Shown here one piece after another: positions 24,961 to 38,326 of a DNA stretch of 64,000 nucleotides. The notes beneath the pieces were generated by a model that worked only from the letters and a program-made list of their open reading frames with translations, was not told the origin of the DNA and did no database searches. The DNA comes from Adiantum capillus-veneris (lineage: Eukaryota; Streptophyta; Polypodiopsida; Polypodiales; Pteridaceae), in the NCBI GenBank assembly GCA_014529385.2, contig CM043944.1:60089268-60153267 (forward strand). The letters are read 5' to 3'. Position 1 is the stretch's first letter, and every line of letters starts with the position of its first letter. Both the position numbers and the translations under genes were made by a program.

Positions 24961-27900
24961 CATAGGGTTTCACCTCATACTAAAGAGTAACATATGGCCC
25001 TAAGGAACCCTCTGACCATAAGTCCATAGGGTGGTCTCACATCGTACTATAGGGTGACCAATGTCCCATTTGGCCATAGGGTGTCAATGTACAATCTCAA
25101 GGGTCATAGGGTTCCCTATGTTCCTATTGAAGATCCTATGTCCATAGGGCCATAGGATCTCCAAAACATAGATATGGCACTATGGCCATAAGATCACATG
25201 GTGCTCTATGTCCGATCTAGAGACCTTGTGGCCCATGGGCCTTAGGATGGCAATGTACAATCTCAAGGGCCATAGGGTTCCCTATGTTCCTTTTGGAGAT
25301 AGGGTGGCACTAGGGCCATAGAATCTCCAAAAGCAACATAAAGAACCTAGGGCCATAGGATCAAAGGGTGACCTATTGGAGACCTTGTGGCCCAAGGGCC
25401 ATAGTGTGGGAATGTACAATCTCAAGGGCCATAGGGTTCCCTATTTTCCTTTTGGAGATCCTATGGTCCTCGAGCCATAGGATGTCCAAAATGAACATAT
25501 GGCCCTACGGACATAGGATCACACGGTTCCCTATGTTCCTTTTGGATATCCTATGGTCCTTGAGCCATAGGATCTCCAAAATGAACATATGGTCCTACGG
25601 ACATAGGATCACAGGGTTCCCTATGTTCCTTTTGGAGATCCTATGGTCCTCGGGCCATAGGATCTCCAAAAGGAACATGGGGCCCTACGGACATAGGATC
25701 ACAGGGTGCCCTATGTCCCATCAAGATACAGTGTGGCCCAAGGGCCATAGGATGGCAATGTACAATCCCAAGGGCCATATGGTTCCCTCTATGCTACTTC
25801 TGAAGATCCTATGGCCCTAGCGCCATAAAATCTCCAAAAGGAACATAAGGAACCTATGGCCATAGGATCAAAAGGTGCCCTATGTTCCATCTTAAGACCT
25901 TGTGGCCCAAGGGCCATAGGGTGTATTTGTACAATCTCAAGGGCCATAGGGTTCCATATGTTTTTTTTGGAGATCCTATGGCCCTATATCCATAGGATCA
26001 CAGGGTGCCCTACGTCCCATCTAGAGACCTTGTGGCCCAAGGGCCATAGGGTGACAACCTACAATCTGAAGGGCCATAGGATTCCCTATGTTCCCTAGGG
26101 TCACAAGGTGCCCTACGTTCCATCTGAAGACCCTATGGCCCAAGTTCCATAGGGTGGCAATGTACAATCGCAAGGGCCATATGATTCCCTATGTTCCTTT
26201 TGGAGATCCTATGGCCCTAGAGCCCTATGTGCATGGGGCTGCCATGGTGCCTGTTAATATGCACCATGGTGTACCCTATGTACGTAGGCCACCCTCGGGC
26301 CCTTGGATGCCCTCTTTCCCATCTAGAGACCTTGTGTTCCAAGGGCCATAGGGTGAAAATATACAATCTCAAGGGCCATAGGATTCCCTATGTTCCCTAG
26401 GGTCACAAGGTGCCCTACTTTCCATCTGAAACAATGAGGGCACCTTGTGGCCTTCGAGCCATAGGATCTCTATGTAGAGCATAGAGTAAAGAGCATAGAG
26501 AGCTTCTTACTACCATAGAGGGAACCCTATGGCCTTCAGGCCACAGGGTGTCAATATAGAGATAACCGAGATTCTTACTAGCATAGAGGGGACCCTATGG
26601 CCTTCAGCCCACAAGGTCTCCTCAATATAGAGAAAATAGTGTTTTTTACTGGCATAGAGAGCACCCTATGGACCTGGGTCCATAGGTTGCCAAAAAATTG
26701 TCATGAATGGTTTCTTTAAGATGTGTAGAGCCTAGAGAGGTTCTTACAAGAATACAGGGGACTCTATGGCTTGAAGGCTATAGGCTCCCAATATGGAGCA
26801 TAGATCGGTTCTTACTAGCATAGAGAGACCAAATAGTGCTTTATACATGGGGCCTTAAGGTGTCAAAACAATGAGGGTTTTTTCAAAACAATGAGGGCAC
26901 CTTGTGGCCTTGGGGCCATATGATGTCAATTTAGAGCATAGAGCATAGAGAGCTTCTTACTACCATAGAGTGAACCCTATGGCCTTCAAGCCACAGGGTC
27001 TCAATATAGAGAAAATAGAGGTTCTAGCATAGAGGGGACCCTATGGCCTTTATCACACAAGGTCTCATCAATATAGAGCAATAGTGTTTTTTACTGGCAT
27101 ATAGAGCACCCTATGGCCCTGGGTCCATAGGTTGCCAAAAAACCCTCATGAAGGGTCTCTTTAAAACATACAAGGCACCTTGTGCCCTTAGGGTCATAAG
27201 ATGTGCAGAGCATAAAGAGGTTCTTACTAGCATACATAGAACCCTATGGCCTGAACGCCATAGGGTCCCAATATAGAGCATAGATCGGTTCTTGCTAGCA
27301 TAGAGAGACCAAATAGTGCTTTATACTTGGGAGCATAATGTGCCAAAACAATGAGGGTTTTTACAAAACTATGAGGGCACCTTGTGGCCTTGGGGCCATA
27401 GGACGCCAATATAGAGCATAGAACATAGAGAGCTTCTTACTATCATAGAGGGAACCCTATGGTCTTCAGGTCATAGGGCGTCAACATAGAGAAAACAGAG
27501 GTTCTTACTAGCATAGAGGGGACCCTATGGCCTTCAACCCACAAGGTCTCCTCAATGGCATAGAGAGAATCATATGGCCCTGGGTCCATGGGTTGCCAAA
27601 AAACCCTCATGAAGGGTTTCTTCAAAACATATAGGATGTGTATAACATAGAGAGTTACTTACTAGCATAGAGGGGACCCTATGGCTTGAAGGCCATAGGG
27701 TGCCAATATAGAGCATAGATCAGTTCTTACTAACATAGAGAGACCAAATAGTGCTTTATACATGGGGCCATAGGATGTCAATATAGAGCATAGAGCATAG
27801 AGCATAGAGAGCTTCTTACTAGCATACAAGGAACCCTATGGCCTTCAGGCCACAGGGTGTCAACGTAGAGAAACCAGAGGTTCTCACTAGCATGGAGGGG

Positions 27901-28457
27901 AACCTATGGCCTTCAGCCCACAAAGTCTCTAGGATATAGAGAAAATAGTGTTTTTACTAGCATAGAGAGCATCCTATGGCCCTGGGTCCATAGGCTGCCA
28001 AAAAACCATCATGAAGGGTTTGTTCAAAACATAGAGGGCACCTTGTGCCCTTGGGGTCATAGTATGTGTAGAGCATAGAGAGGTTCTTACTAACATACAG
28101 GGGACCCTATGGCCTGAATATAGAGAATATAGAGAATAGATCGGTTCTTACTAGCACAGAGCGGACCCTATGGTCTTCAGGCCAAAGGGTGCCAATATAG
28201 AACAAAGATCAGTTCTTACTAGCATAGAGAGACCAAATAGTGCTTTATACCTGGGGGCATAGGGTACCAAAACAATGAGGGTTGTTCAATGGCATAGAGA
28301 GCACCCTATGGCCCTGGGTCCATAGGTTGCCAAAAAACCCTCCTGAAGGGTTTCTTCAAAACATAGAGGGCAACTTGTGGCCTTGGGGTCATCAGATGTG
28401 TAGAGCATATAGAGGTTCTTACTAGCATTCAGGGGACCCTATGGCCTTAGGGTGCCC
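24961..28457. repeat. Satellite family A, block 2
   Basis: About 3.5 kb of units with the palindromic core. Two subtypes are visible. In the first (25000-26400), spacers read 'caatctcaagggccataggg' and 'ttccttttggagatcctatg'. In the second (26450-28450), spacers read 'ttcttactagcatagaggg' and 'gccaatatagagcatagatc'. The second subtype is the direct insertion site of the large element that starts at 28458. Confidence 0.92.
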
Positions 28458-28489
28458 ATTAGGAAATTTCGGAGGTCATTTGGAGGGCC
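28458..28489 (+). repeat. Left terminal inverted repeat of the 11.5-kb element
   Basis: Inverse match to 39936-39967 with a single G/A difference at the fourteenth base. Confidence 0.9.
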
Positions 28490-28656
28490 TTCAAAGAAAA
28501 TGTATTTTTTGCACTCTCTCTCTAGAAAAAATGGCAAATAAAAGAGCTGGGTCTTTCATAGTAAAACTTCAAAAAGTGTACTTTAAGTAGATTCCTTACT
28601 CTTCTGAACATTCGTTCGTAGTGATTGAGGGATAATCCTCTTTTTAGTTGCATTGA
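28490..28656. other. 5' leader of the transposase-like gene
   Basis: No coding sequence is seen. It joins the left terminal repeat to the first plus-strand gene and should hold its promoter. Confidence 0.4.
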
Positions 28657-31507
28657 ATGAACAACGTCAATATGGAGGGAATGAGGCTAACATGGAGGGA
28701 CGAATCCGCAACCGCTATTCACTTTCCATTAAACTTGCACATTTGGCTAATGGCGCACTCCTCAAATGGCAGAAATGTTACCCAGAAACAAGCCAAATAT
28801 CACCTTCACATTGATTTGGACAATGAGTACCAACCATTGATTAAGCGGAGTAAAACAAACACACATATACCTCCCGCTTCCATAGACACGCTCAGAGCTC
28901 AAGGAGCTAAACACATAGATATCTGGACGAGAGGCTCTCTCTACCCTAAGAATCCAATAACTAATGCGTCTCCACCGTTTGTCAATCCTACAAGCTTATT
29001 GACCTTTGCTGGTGATGGAGAAAAGGGCCTTCTGGGTTATTGTAAATCACTTACAAGAGAAGCTGAAACTTACAAGAGCATTCTCCAAGCTCAACAATGT
29101 GAGATTGTTCGCCTTTCACATTTACATTCTACAGATCAAGTTACCATTTTGCAACATAAAACAGAGGTACAAGAACTGAAAGGAAAGGTGCGAAGTTGTC
29201 AAATGAAGGACACCATCTTGGGTGGTCGTATCCGAAAGAAGAAATTGCGCAATCTTGAAACATTGCAGGTTGCATCAGGAGGTCTCAAGAAAAGAATCCG
29301 AGCATTAAGGTGATGCTTCTTGGTTGGCTACATTGTCTTAGTTAAGTAATCTTTTTGTTTTTTCTTGTTATGCATTGTTTTCATGTGCCTAAATAATGTC
29401 AGTGAAGCAAATTTTCTGTTATTTACTCATGCATTGTCTTCATGTAGAGATTCAATCTATCCTGACAAGGAAAACATTGACCCCAAAGCCAATATAGGAA
29501 AGAGATTGAAGCCACTTATAAGTAGAAGCCTGGCAGCAGATATAGTACATGACAAGAAGTTTAAGGTTCTACAAAGAAATGTAGTGGACCGCTTTATTTC
29601 AGAGAACTCAGTGCCTGCAAAAGAGATACAAGGCACACTTGATTCACTTGGTGTAAGCAAAAGAGGATATTCGGCTATCCAAAAGTCTGTCTCATCCATC
29701 TTTGTTAGGAAGGGTATAAAATCCAAACTTCTACCATCAGCCTCAAGTGTTTGGAAAGAGAGGCTTCAGCTTAACGAGGCACAGGGAGACTATCTTGGAC
29801 AGCCCTTTCATATTAAAGCAACTTACAGTGGCCATGGAGCGAACATGGCATATGATGAGTTCAACAATATTTTTATGGACCTGCGGATACTACAGAAGAG
29901 AATGGTGGAGTTTTACAACATCACATTTGAAGAGTCACGTGGGCTATTACATTTTGTGTTAAAACTGGATGAGTGTGAGCTTGTTAAAGAGAAAAAGCTA
30001 GAGCGTGTTACTATTACTTTAATGAATAGAGCCCTCTCAAAGTGTCCCAGTGATGATCCTTTATATTTTAGTGTTCAATCAGAATCTAACATATGGTGGC
30101 TTGGTGCGTTTGAGGTAAGCGATATTCTCAAGTAAGCTCAAATGTTCAGATCTACTTAAGTCTCATTTATTTTTTGTTGCAGGTAAAGAAAGAAGATCAT
30201 GAGATTCTATATTGGGTGTTCCATCGAACTAATATTCCGGAGGTGATTGATCGACAGACTAACCAGGGAGAGGTACTACGTCTAGATGGAAGGGGAGACT
30301 TTCAAGTTCAGTGGCATCTTGCAGGTGACCTTAAAACATTAAAGTGCATGTATAATTGTGGAATGGGTGCAATGGCAAAGTAACCGTGTTTGTTCTGCAT
30401 GGAGCCTGCAAAGGTCATGGACCCAAAGTGGTGGAGAAAAGCTCCAACACGTCACATTGAGGATCCTGCTTTTCGACCCGTTTTGAAAATACCACTTGTG
30501 AATGTCCACATTTGTACAATGCATGCCCTTTGTAGAATTGTGGAGAAATTGGTCTACTTATACATCGGGTTTGCTTGGAAGATTAAGAACTCCGCAGAAC
30601 GACAAGTAGCCCTGCAGTGCTTAGGAATGGTACTATCGGATATGGGGCTTCATGGTGGCAATGTGAAAATCCAGCGGGATGAAAAGAGATCAACTGCTGA
30701 GAAGGATGTCCCATGCAAACCATCCATCGGTGGGGTGAAGGCACGGAGGTTTTTATCTAAGCCCCAAGGTACAAGAGATCCAAAGCTAACAAAACATGGA
30801 AAAATATATAACACATCTTATGTTAGCAAGGTAGAGTATCAGAGCTGAAAAAAGCTACATATTGCAGTCAAAGACCACGAACCAACTACTCGTAACGCGA
30901 AGGCTGAGGTTTGGCGATCAATAAACATCCTATTTTTGATGTGCGACAAAGATGACTAGTCACAAGGTGATATGAACAAGCTCAAGGAAAATCTCAACCT
31001 TCTGAAAAAATCATTCAAGACAGCATGGACAGACACCCAGATTACTCACTACATGGTATTATAATGTATTTCTTTCTCTCTTATGTGCAAATATGTGACT
31101 GTAAAACATTCTAACTAATATGTTTTCATATCCAGCACATCATCTTCAATCATTTGCCATATTTTATACAGAAGTATGGGAACCCGGCAATATGGAAGAC
31201 CCAAGGGATGGAAAAGTCTCATTACATGGCGAGAAATGCTTATTTCAGGCACACACGACATGGTGGCTCTCGAATCAAGGCTAACCGTTTGAGAGAACTG
31301 TTTGAATGGTTCTATCGTAGAATCATTCATCGAATGCAGGCAAAAGAAGTCTTGGCAAATTCAGCAACAGCACAAGCCATCAGACATTTACAACAACAAA
31401 AAGCTAAAAGATCAATGGCATACAACAACTCCGGAGCTCGTGAAAGTCAACGAAGGTGGAGAGAGACAATGGTGTATGTGAATCACAAGTGGAGAAAGAT
31501 ACTCTGA
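28657..31507 (+). pseudogene. Transposase-like gene of the 11.5-kb element (four exons)
   Basis: Exons 28657-29309, 29448-30114, 30183-31055 and 31136-31507 join in frame through GT-AG introns and would encode about 854 residues. Three in-frame stops interrupt it: TAA 30381-30383, TGA 30846-30848 and TAG 30957-30959. A coiled-coil-like segment (about residues 140-220) comes first. Then LKLDECEL, a block DFQVQWHLAGDLKTL followed by a PCLFC zinc-binding pair, MHALCRIVEKL, and near the end GMEKSHYMARNAYFRHTRHG. The acidic-residue and GGDxKxL...CxxC layout resembles RNase H-fold (DDE) transposases of uncharacterised animal and plant elements. I infer transposase because it lies next to the left terminal repeat; the exact family is unknown. 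Confidence 0.65.
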
Positions 31508-31570
31508 GTGGATGACATTGTACAAAATTTATGTAATACATGATCTTATACAATTGCTACTTGAAGTGTA

Positions 31571-33443
<1,873 letters not shown>

Positions 33444-33535
33444 CTACCTACTAGACCTTAAGCCTATTCATCAGGAAACATGACAAGTCAAAACCATCAG
33501 GAAACATGACAACTCTGCCAAAACCAAACCATCAT

Positions 33536-33575
<40 letters not shown>

Positions 33576-33580
33576 GATAG

Positions 33581-33624
<44 letters not shown>

Positions 33625-33657
33625 GTCTCTCACCAAAGCACAAACAAAAACACACCT

Positions 33658-33695
<38 letters not shown>

Positions 33696-33720
33696 AAGAA
33701 CACTAAAAAAATACACACAG

Positions 33721-33760
<40 letters not shown>

Positions 33761-33774
33761 TATTTTTCTATTTG
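33444..33774. repeat. CT and TA microsatellites
   Basis: (CT) runs at 33539-33572, 33660-33693 and 33723-33758 and a (TA) run at 33586-33620 are separated by short CACAC-rich spacers. No gene is seen. Confidence 0.9.
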
Positions 33775-33833
33775 ACTAAAGGTGCGCGAGGAAGGAAAAG
33801 TGCATTTTGCAACTCTCTCCGCGCGCCTTAAGT
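33775..33833. repeat. 59-bp GC-rich fold-back, copy 1
   Basis: The arms read ACTAAAGGTGCGCGAGG at the left and, inverted from the right, ACTTAAGGCGCGCGGAG. The unpaired centre is about 20 bases. It is one of four sequences of identical length in this interval. Confidence 0.75.
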
Positions 33834-33856
33834 ACAACTGAGAGAGTCATAACAAT

Positions 33857-33915
33857 ACTAACGGCGCACGGAGAGAGCTGGAGCCAATATTTGGTTGGCT
33901 ATGCGCGCCGTTAGT
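33857..33915. repeat. 59-bp GC-rich fold-back, copy 2
   Basis: The arms read ACTAACGGCGCACGGAG and, inverted from the right, ACTAACGGCGCGCATAG. The first 12 bases differ at only one position. Confidence 0.75.
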
Positions 33916-34060
33916 AACGTGTACAGAGAGGGTAGGGAAAGAGACAATGTATATATATCTCTGTGTGTGTCTGTGTGTATGTGTGTCTCTGTCTCTGTCT
34001 ATGGAAGTATGGGTATTGAGGTGTGTGTGTTGAACAACAGTCTGGGTTTTTCTTTGTTTA

Positions 34061-34094
<34 letters not shown>

Positions 34095-34772
34095 TTGTAC
34101 CAACTGTTGGAAATACAGAGACAAAGAGTGAGAGATCACCTTTTGTTGGTGGGGTTTGCAGGAACTCCAAGGGAGGTGTCTCCTCCATTGCTTTTCTGTG
34201 TGTCAAACTGACTCTGTCTCTCTCCCTCCCTCTCTCTCTCTCTCTCTGAGAGTAAGGACTCCCTCTCTCTATCTCTCTCTCAATCTGTGTCTCTCCCTCT
34301 CTCTATCTCTGTGACAATCTGATCACTCTTTCTCTCTCTCTATCTCTCTAAGACTCTCTCTCTCTCTCTGTCTCTCTCTTTCTCTGGCTCTCTCTCTCTC
34401 TCTCTCTCTCTCTCTATTGTTCTCTCTCTTTCTCTCTCTCAAAATCACACTTATAACGGATACACACGGTGGCGCCCCACATGTCACTATAAATTATAGT
34501 ATATTTACATGCTGTCACACGTGTGGTCATTATTGAGACCGTATACTTTTGTACGTCATATAAAGAGGTCAAGAGAGAGAAAAACCACACCTCCTGAAAG
34601 AGAGTGAGTGAGAGAGAGAGAGAGAGAGAGTGCAAGAGCCGTCGTCTGCGTCTCCGACAGCAAGCCCACCCTTCGACATAACGAAGGTCTGCCTCTCCCT
34701 CTGCCTTTGCCTCTATCTCTCTATCTGTGTTTCTGTCACCCACACACACACACTCACAAACACACACACACA

Positions 34773-34831
<59 letters not shown>

Positions 34832-35037
34832 ACACACAGACACACAGACACACATCTTTAAAATACAAACACACACACACACACAGACACACACATACAC
34901 ACCCACACACACACACACACTCACAAACACACACACACACACCCACACACACACACACACACACACACTCACAAACACACTCACTTACACACAGACACAC
35001 ATCTTTAAAATACAAACACACACACACACACACACAC

Positions 35038-35096
<59 letters not shown>
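33916..35096. repeat. Microsatellite-rich spacer (CA, CT, GT)
   Basis: No gene is seen. (CA) runs lie at 34062-34092, 34738-34840 and 34870-35038, CT runs at 34205-34440 and 35040-35095. The only non-repetitive piece, 34441-34610, has a TATA-like CACTATAAATTATAG at about 34481 and a near-palindrome around CACACGTGTGG (34517). It may be a promoter for the downstream plus-strand gene, but that gene starts 0.9 kb away. Confidence 0.75.
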
Positions 35097-35097
<1 letters not shown>

Positions 35098-35155
35098 CCA
35101 AAGGCGCGCGTAGAGAGGGATACCCGTAGTGCATGTCTCTATGCGCGCCGTTAGT
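35097..35155. repeat. 59-bp GC-rich fold-back, copy 3
   Basis: The arms read ACCAAAGGCGCGCGTAGAG and, inverted from the right, ACTAACGGCGCGCATAGAG. Confidence 0.75.
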
Positions 35156-35165
35156 ACAATGCATT

Positions 35166-35204
<39 letters not shown>

Positions 35205-35225
35205 GTGTGTATTATTTTACCCTAT

Positions 35226-35284
35226 ACTAACGGCGCGCGGAGCTGTTTGTTGAGGTAAAAACGTGCTCCGTGCGTGCCTTTAGT
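35226..35284. repeat. 59-bp GC-rich fold-back, copy 4
   Basis: The arms read ACTAACGGCGCGCGGAGC and, inverted from the right, ACTAAAGGCACGCACGGAGC. A GA microsatellite (35332-35395) follows before the H3-like start codon. Confidence 0.75.
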
Positions 35285-35328
35285 AATGTGCACTCTCTCT
35301 CTCTATTGAGATATGCTAAGCTATAGAA

Positions 35329-35398
<70 letters not shown>

Positions 35399-35445
35399 TA
35401 GAAAGAGAGGGGGGGATTGAGACTCTTCTTTTGGTGTACAGTGAG

Positions 35446-35874
35446 ATGGCTAGAACAAAAGCCACTGCAAGGAAGGCAGGCAAGGGACCAGGATTAGCAT
35501 CTAAAGAAAGTAGCAGATCTGCAACCCCAAAGAAAAGACCTTGAAAACCAAATAAAATTCTGAAAGGGCCAAGGATGAAGAAGCTGCAAACCTGCATGGG
35601 ACTTTTCAGAGAAATCAGAAAGGCACAGAAATGTGTAGATTTATGCATACCAAAGCTGCCCTTCCAGAGGATGGTGAGGTCCATATGTGATGAAGCTACC
35701 TGGGGCACCAAAAGGTGGAAGGTGGTGGCATTAATGGCTCTACAGGAAGCAGCAGAGGACTTCCTACTGGAGTACTTCAGTGACATGACCATTGTTGCAG
35801 CCCATGCCCACAGGGTTACTATAATGGACAAAGATAGTGAGACACTGAAAAGAATAAGATGGAGGTATGGCAAA
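35446..35874 (+). other. Histone H3/CENH3-like domain
   Basis: Residues 1-143 of the fusion gene. Compared with canonical H3, the tail start, the alpha-N helix (REIRK), LPFQR, the alpha-2 core (MALQEA) and loop 2 with VTIM are all recognisable. Loop 1 is one residue longer and is followed by RW-x-x-x-AL-x-ALQEAAED, and FSDM follows the long helix; these points recall plant CENH3 more than H3.1/H3.3. One in-frame TGA (codon 33) lies in the tail-to-fold linker. C-terminal to the fold the protein continues, unlike any normal histone. Confidence 0.85.
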
Positions 35875-38227
35875 CTGCTGGTCCCCAATGTCTGCAAGGA
35901 GAAGAAAATGAGGGAAATTTTGTTATACCCCCCGGAGCTAGTGCCACAACTCACAATTGTAGATGTCACACATGATGTGAATACAAGGGCAAGGGCAGAG
36001 ACTATTGCTCGCCAAACAGAGGACATGAGGGAAGCAGAGCTTAAGGAGAAAGCAAAAGTAGCAGTGGAGTCCCAGAGGCAAACAGAGTGCAATGTGACCC
36101 TGTCTATAGAGGCAAGCAATCAAGAAACTCTACTTTCAATGAAGAATGGTTTGCTTGCAGAGATACCATTTGTAGATGGAGCCAGAAAGCTAGCTCTGGA
36201 AAAAGTGGACATTGATTTATTGCAGAATCCAGATGCTCAGATTTTAGACACAATTATCTATGCTTGTCTTAAGTAAGTGTTACTATCTTGCTAGCTTTGA
36301 AAACTCAGATAATAGGTTTGCTAACTCAGATAGAGTCTCTGCAGCCTGATCAAAAGTCAACTCCCAGTGCACACTCACACAGAGGTGTTTCTCCTTGATC
36401 CACAAATGTCAGTAATTATTAGACAAAAGAACAGTCCATCTGGGACCTTTGAGAGTTGGTTTCTCCACTGTGCTATGCTGGAAGTTACTGTGATCATCTT
36501 TCCATATGAGAACAACCATCACTGGAGTCTCATATGCCTTGATGTTGACCAACCAGCAGTGTGGGTATTCAATTCAATAAAAGGAACCCACCCTGAAATT
36601 AGGCTGTAAGTGTTTTGTATCAGAAAGTGTTTCTTATAGATATCCATGTAAATTTGAAGCCTCATGCTAACATCTTGACATTGCTTTGTGCAGTTGTATA
36701 AAGAGGTTGTTGCTTGCCTATGGCAAGCTATGTGGAAGATATGAACTATACAAGGCCCCAATCAAAGAAGTACCTGTCCCAAATCAAACCGATGGGAATT
36801 CTTGCGGCTAGAGATGTCTTCTCCATGCAGAATATGTCCTGCAAAGCTACTTTGCATTAAAACCTTTCATGACTAAGGTACCCATTTGGCAATGCATTCA
36901 GTTAGTTTTGGTTTAGTCTATAAAAGAATTCTCACCATGTGGTCTTTCAATTTTGCAGAGTGCTTTAAAAAACTACACATATGATTATTTGCAAAGATAT
37001 CGAGTAAGTTTAATACAACACCTGCTTACTATGTCTAGCCCTAGAGAGCTTGAAGATAGCGGCTTGGATGAGCGCACTATTGATCTTACAAAACATGACA
37101 TGCCACCACGACAAACCCCTACATCCGATACAGTGGAATCGCAACAGGCCGAGGGGGTCATATCAGCAGAAGATGAAAGAGACGAGGATGAGGAAAGGTC
37201 AAATGAGCATATGGAAGGTGGTAAGGCTCAACCGGAAGAGACAATGAAAGAGCCAAGTCAGCCAGTGGAGGAGCCAAAAGAGCCTATGGCTGAAACCCAA
37301 GATGAGGAAAGCAGGCCTATAGATGAGCAAAATTATATGGATGAGGAAAGCAGGCCTAGGGATGAGCAAAATGATATGGATCAGGCAAGGATGTATGAGG
37401 CAAGCCGATCAACCGAGGGAGACGAAAAGACCTTGGAAGACACCTTGAATGAGGCAGAAAGAGCCATGGGGGAAACCCGTGATGAAGATGTGAATGATGA
37501 CTATGAAGATAAAGCGGAGGAGAGCAACAACGACATGAACACTACAGAGACCCAGTATGGACCCTTGCTACCTGTAGATACGGTTGTTCCGGTAATGTCT
37601 ATTCAAGTATGGCAAAATATGTTCAGCTTCTAACTACTTATATGTACTTGTCAACTTTTACAGAGGTTGATTATCTTGGACGTCAATGGATTGCTGCTGA
37701 TGCGGGTGCCTCTCGGTGACAGAGGACCCTTTGAGGATTTGCAAACGTTTTGGATGGGAACTTGTTGAGTCGTGGTTCGTCCAGGAACCAAGGAATTTAT
37801 TCAATTTCTTCTTCCGCGCTTCAGAGTTGCCATATGGTCTTCAATGCAAAGGCAAAACTTGTCGCCACTAGTTGCAATAGTTTGCAGTCTATGTCAAGCT
37901 CACACGTCAGATTTTGCCTTTTTGTATGATCAAAGAAAATGCGTTACCGTTGAGGGCCACTACCACCCTAAAAAACCAGGCTTACCTCTTTTGTACAAAC
38001 CGTTTAGCCAAATCGGTGTACCCTTTGATGCAACTAATACACTACTAATTGATGATACTCCTGAAAAGGGAGAACTAAATCCGCCGGGAACAACTATCTC
38101 ACCACCTTCTTTCGAGGGGCATTCCTTCGATTTTTACCTTGAAGACATTCTGATTCCATACTTACAAAAATTGTATCTCAGTCCATTGTTCACGGACGAG
38201 TTTGTACTTTCTAATGAATTAAGATGA
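35446..38227 (+). pseudogene. Histone H3/CENH3-like + Ulp1 protease + FCP1/NIF phosphatase-like fusion gene
   Basis: Five exons (35446-36272, 36345-36605, 36694-36877, 36959-37591, 37664-38227) join in phase and would encode 822 residues. Residues 1-10 read MARTKATARK, the H3 tail with K4, R8 and K9 kept. Then come REIRK (55-59), LPFQR (71-75), RWKVVALMALQEAAEDFL (90-107) and HRVTIM (122-127), an H3 fold with CENH3-like features. A helical linker follows. The C48/Ulp1 part has HHW (catalytic His 335), FNS where the family has catalytic Asp (Asn 352), and Q394-TDGNSC400. An acidic repetitive linker (about 440-620) leads to the FCP1/NIF part: LIILDVNGLL (Asp 641), VVRPGTKEF, VAIWSSM, LLIDD (765-766). 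Stops at TGA 35542, TAG 36809 and TGA 37766 break the frame. Confidence 0.82.
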
Positions 38228-38254
38228 TTCTTCTATCATGTCTTTGTCTTGTCT

Positions 38255-38326
<72 letters not shown>

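Noticed and set aside
25368-27625. Open frames in satellite A with repeated words such as GPRAIGC or WPQGHRVPS
   Set aside because: They follow the repeat unit in whichever frame happens to lack stops; the palindromic core yields similar words on both strands.
20925-28457. Regularly spaced palindromic repeats as a possible CRISPR array
   Set aside because: Spacers are themselves repeated and the units diverge; the genome is eukaryotic and no cas genes exist.
34608-35154. Long open frames rich in His/Thr or Leu/Ser repeats on both strands
   Set aside because: They are translations of CA and CT microsatellites; nothing outside the repeats resembles a protein.
35542-35544. Stop readthrough or RNA editing as an explanation for the in-frame stops
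   Set aside because: U-to-C editing of stops is known from plant organelles of some lineages, not from nuclear transcripts; simple mutation of silenced elements explains them.
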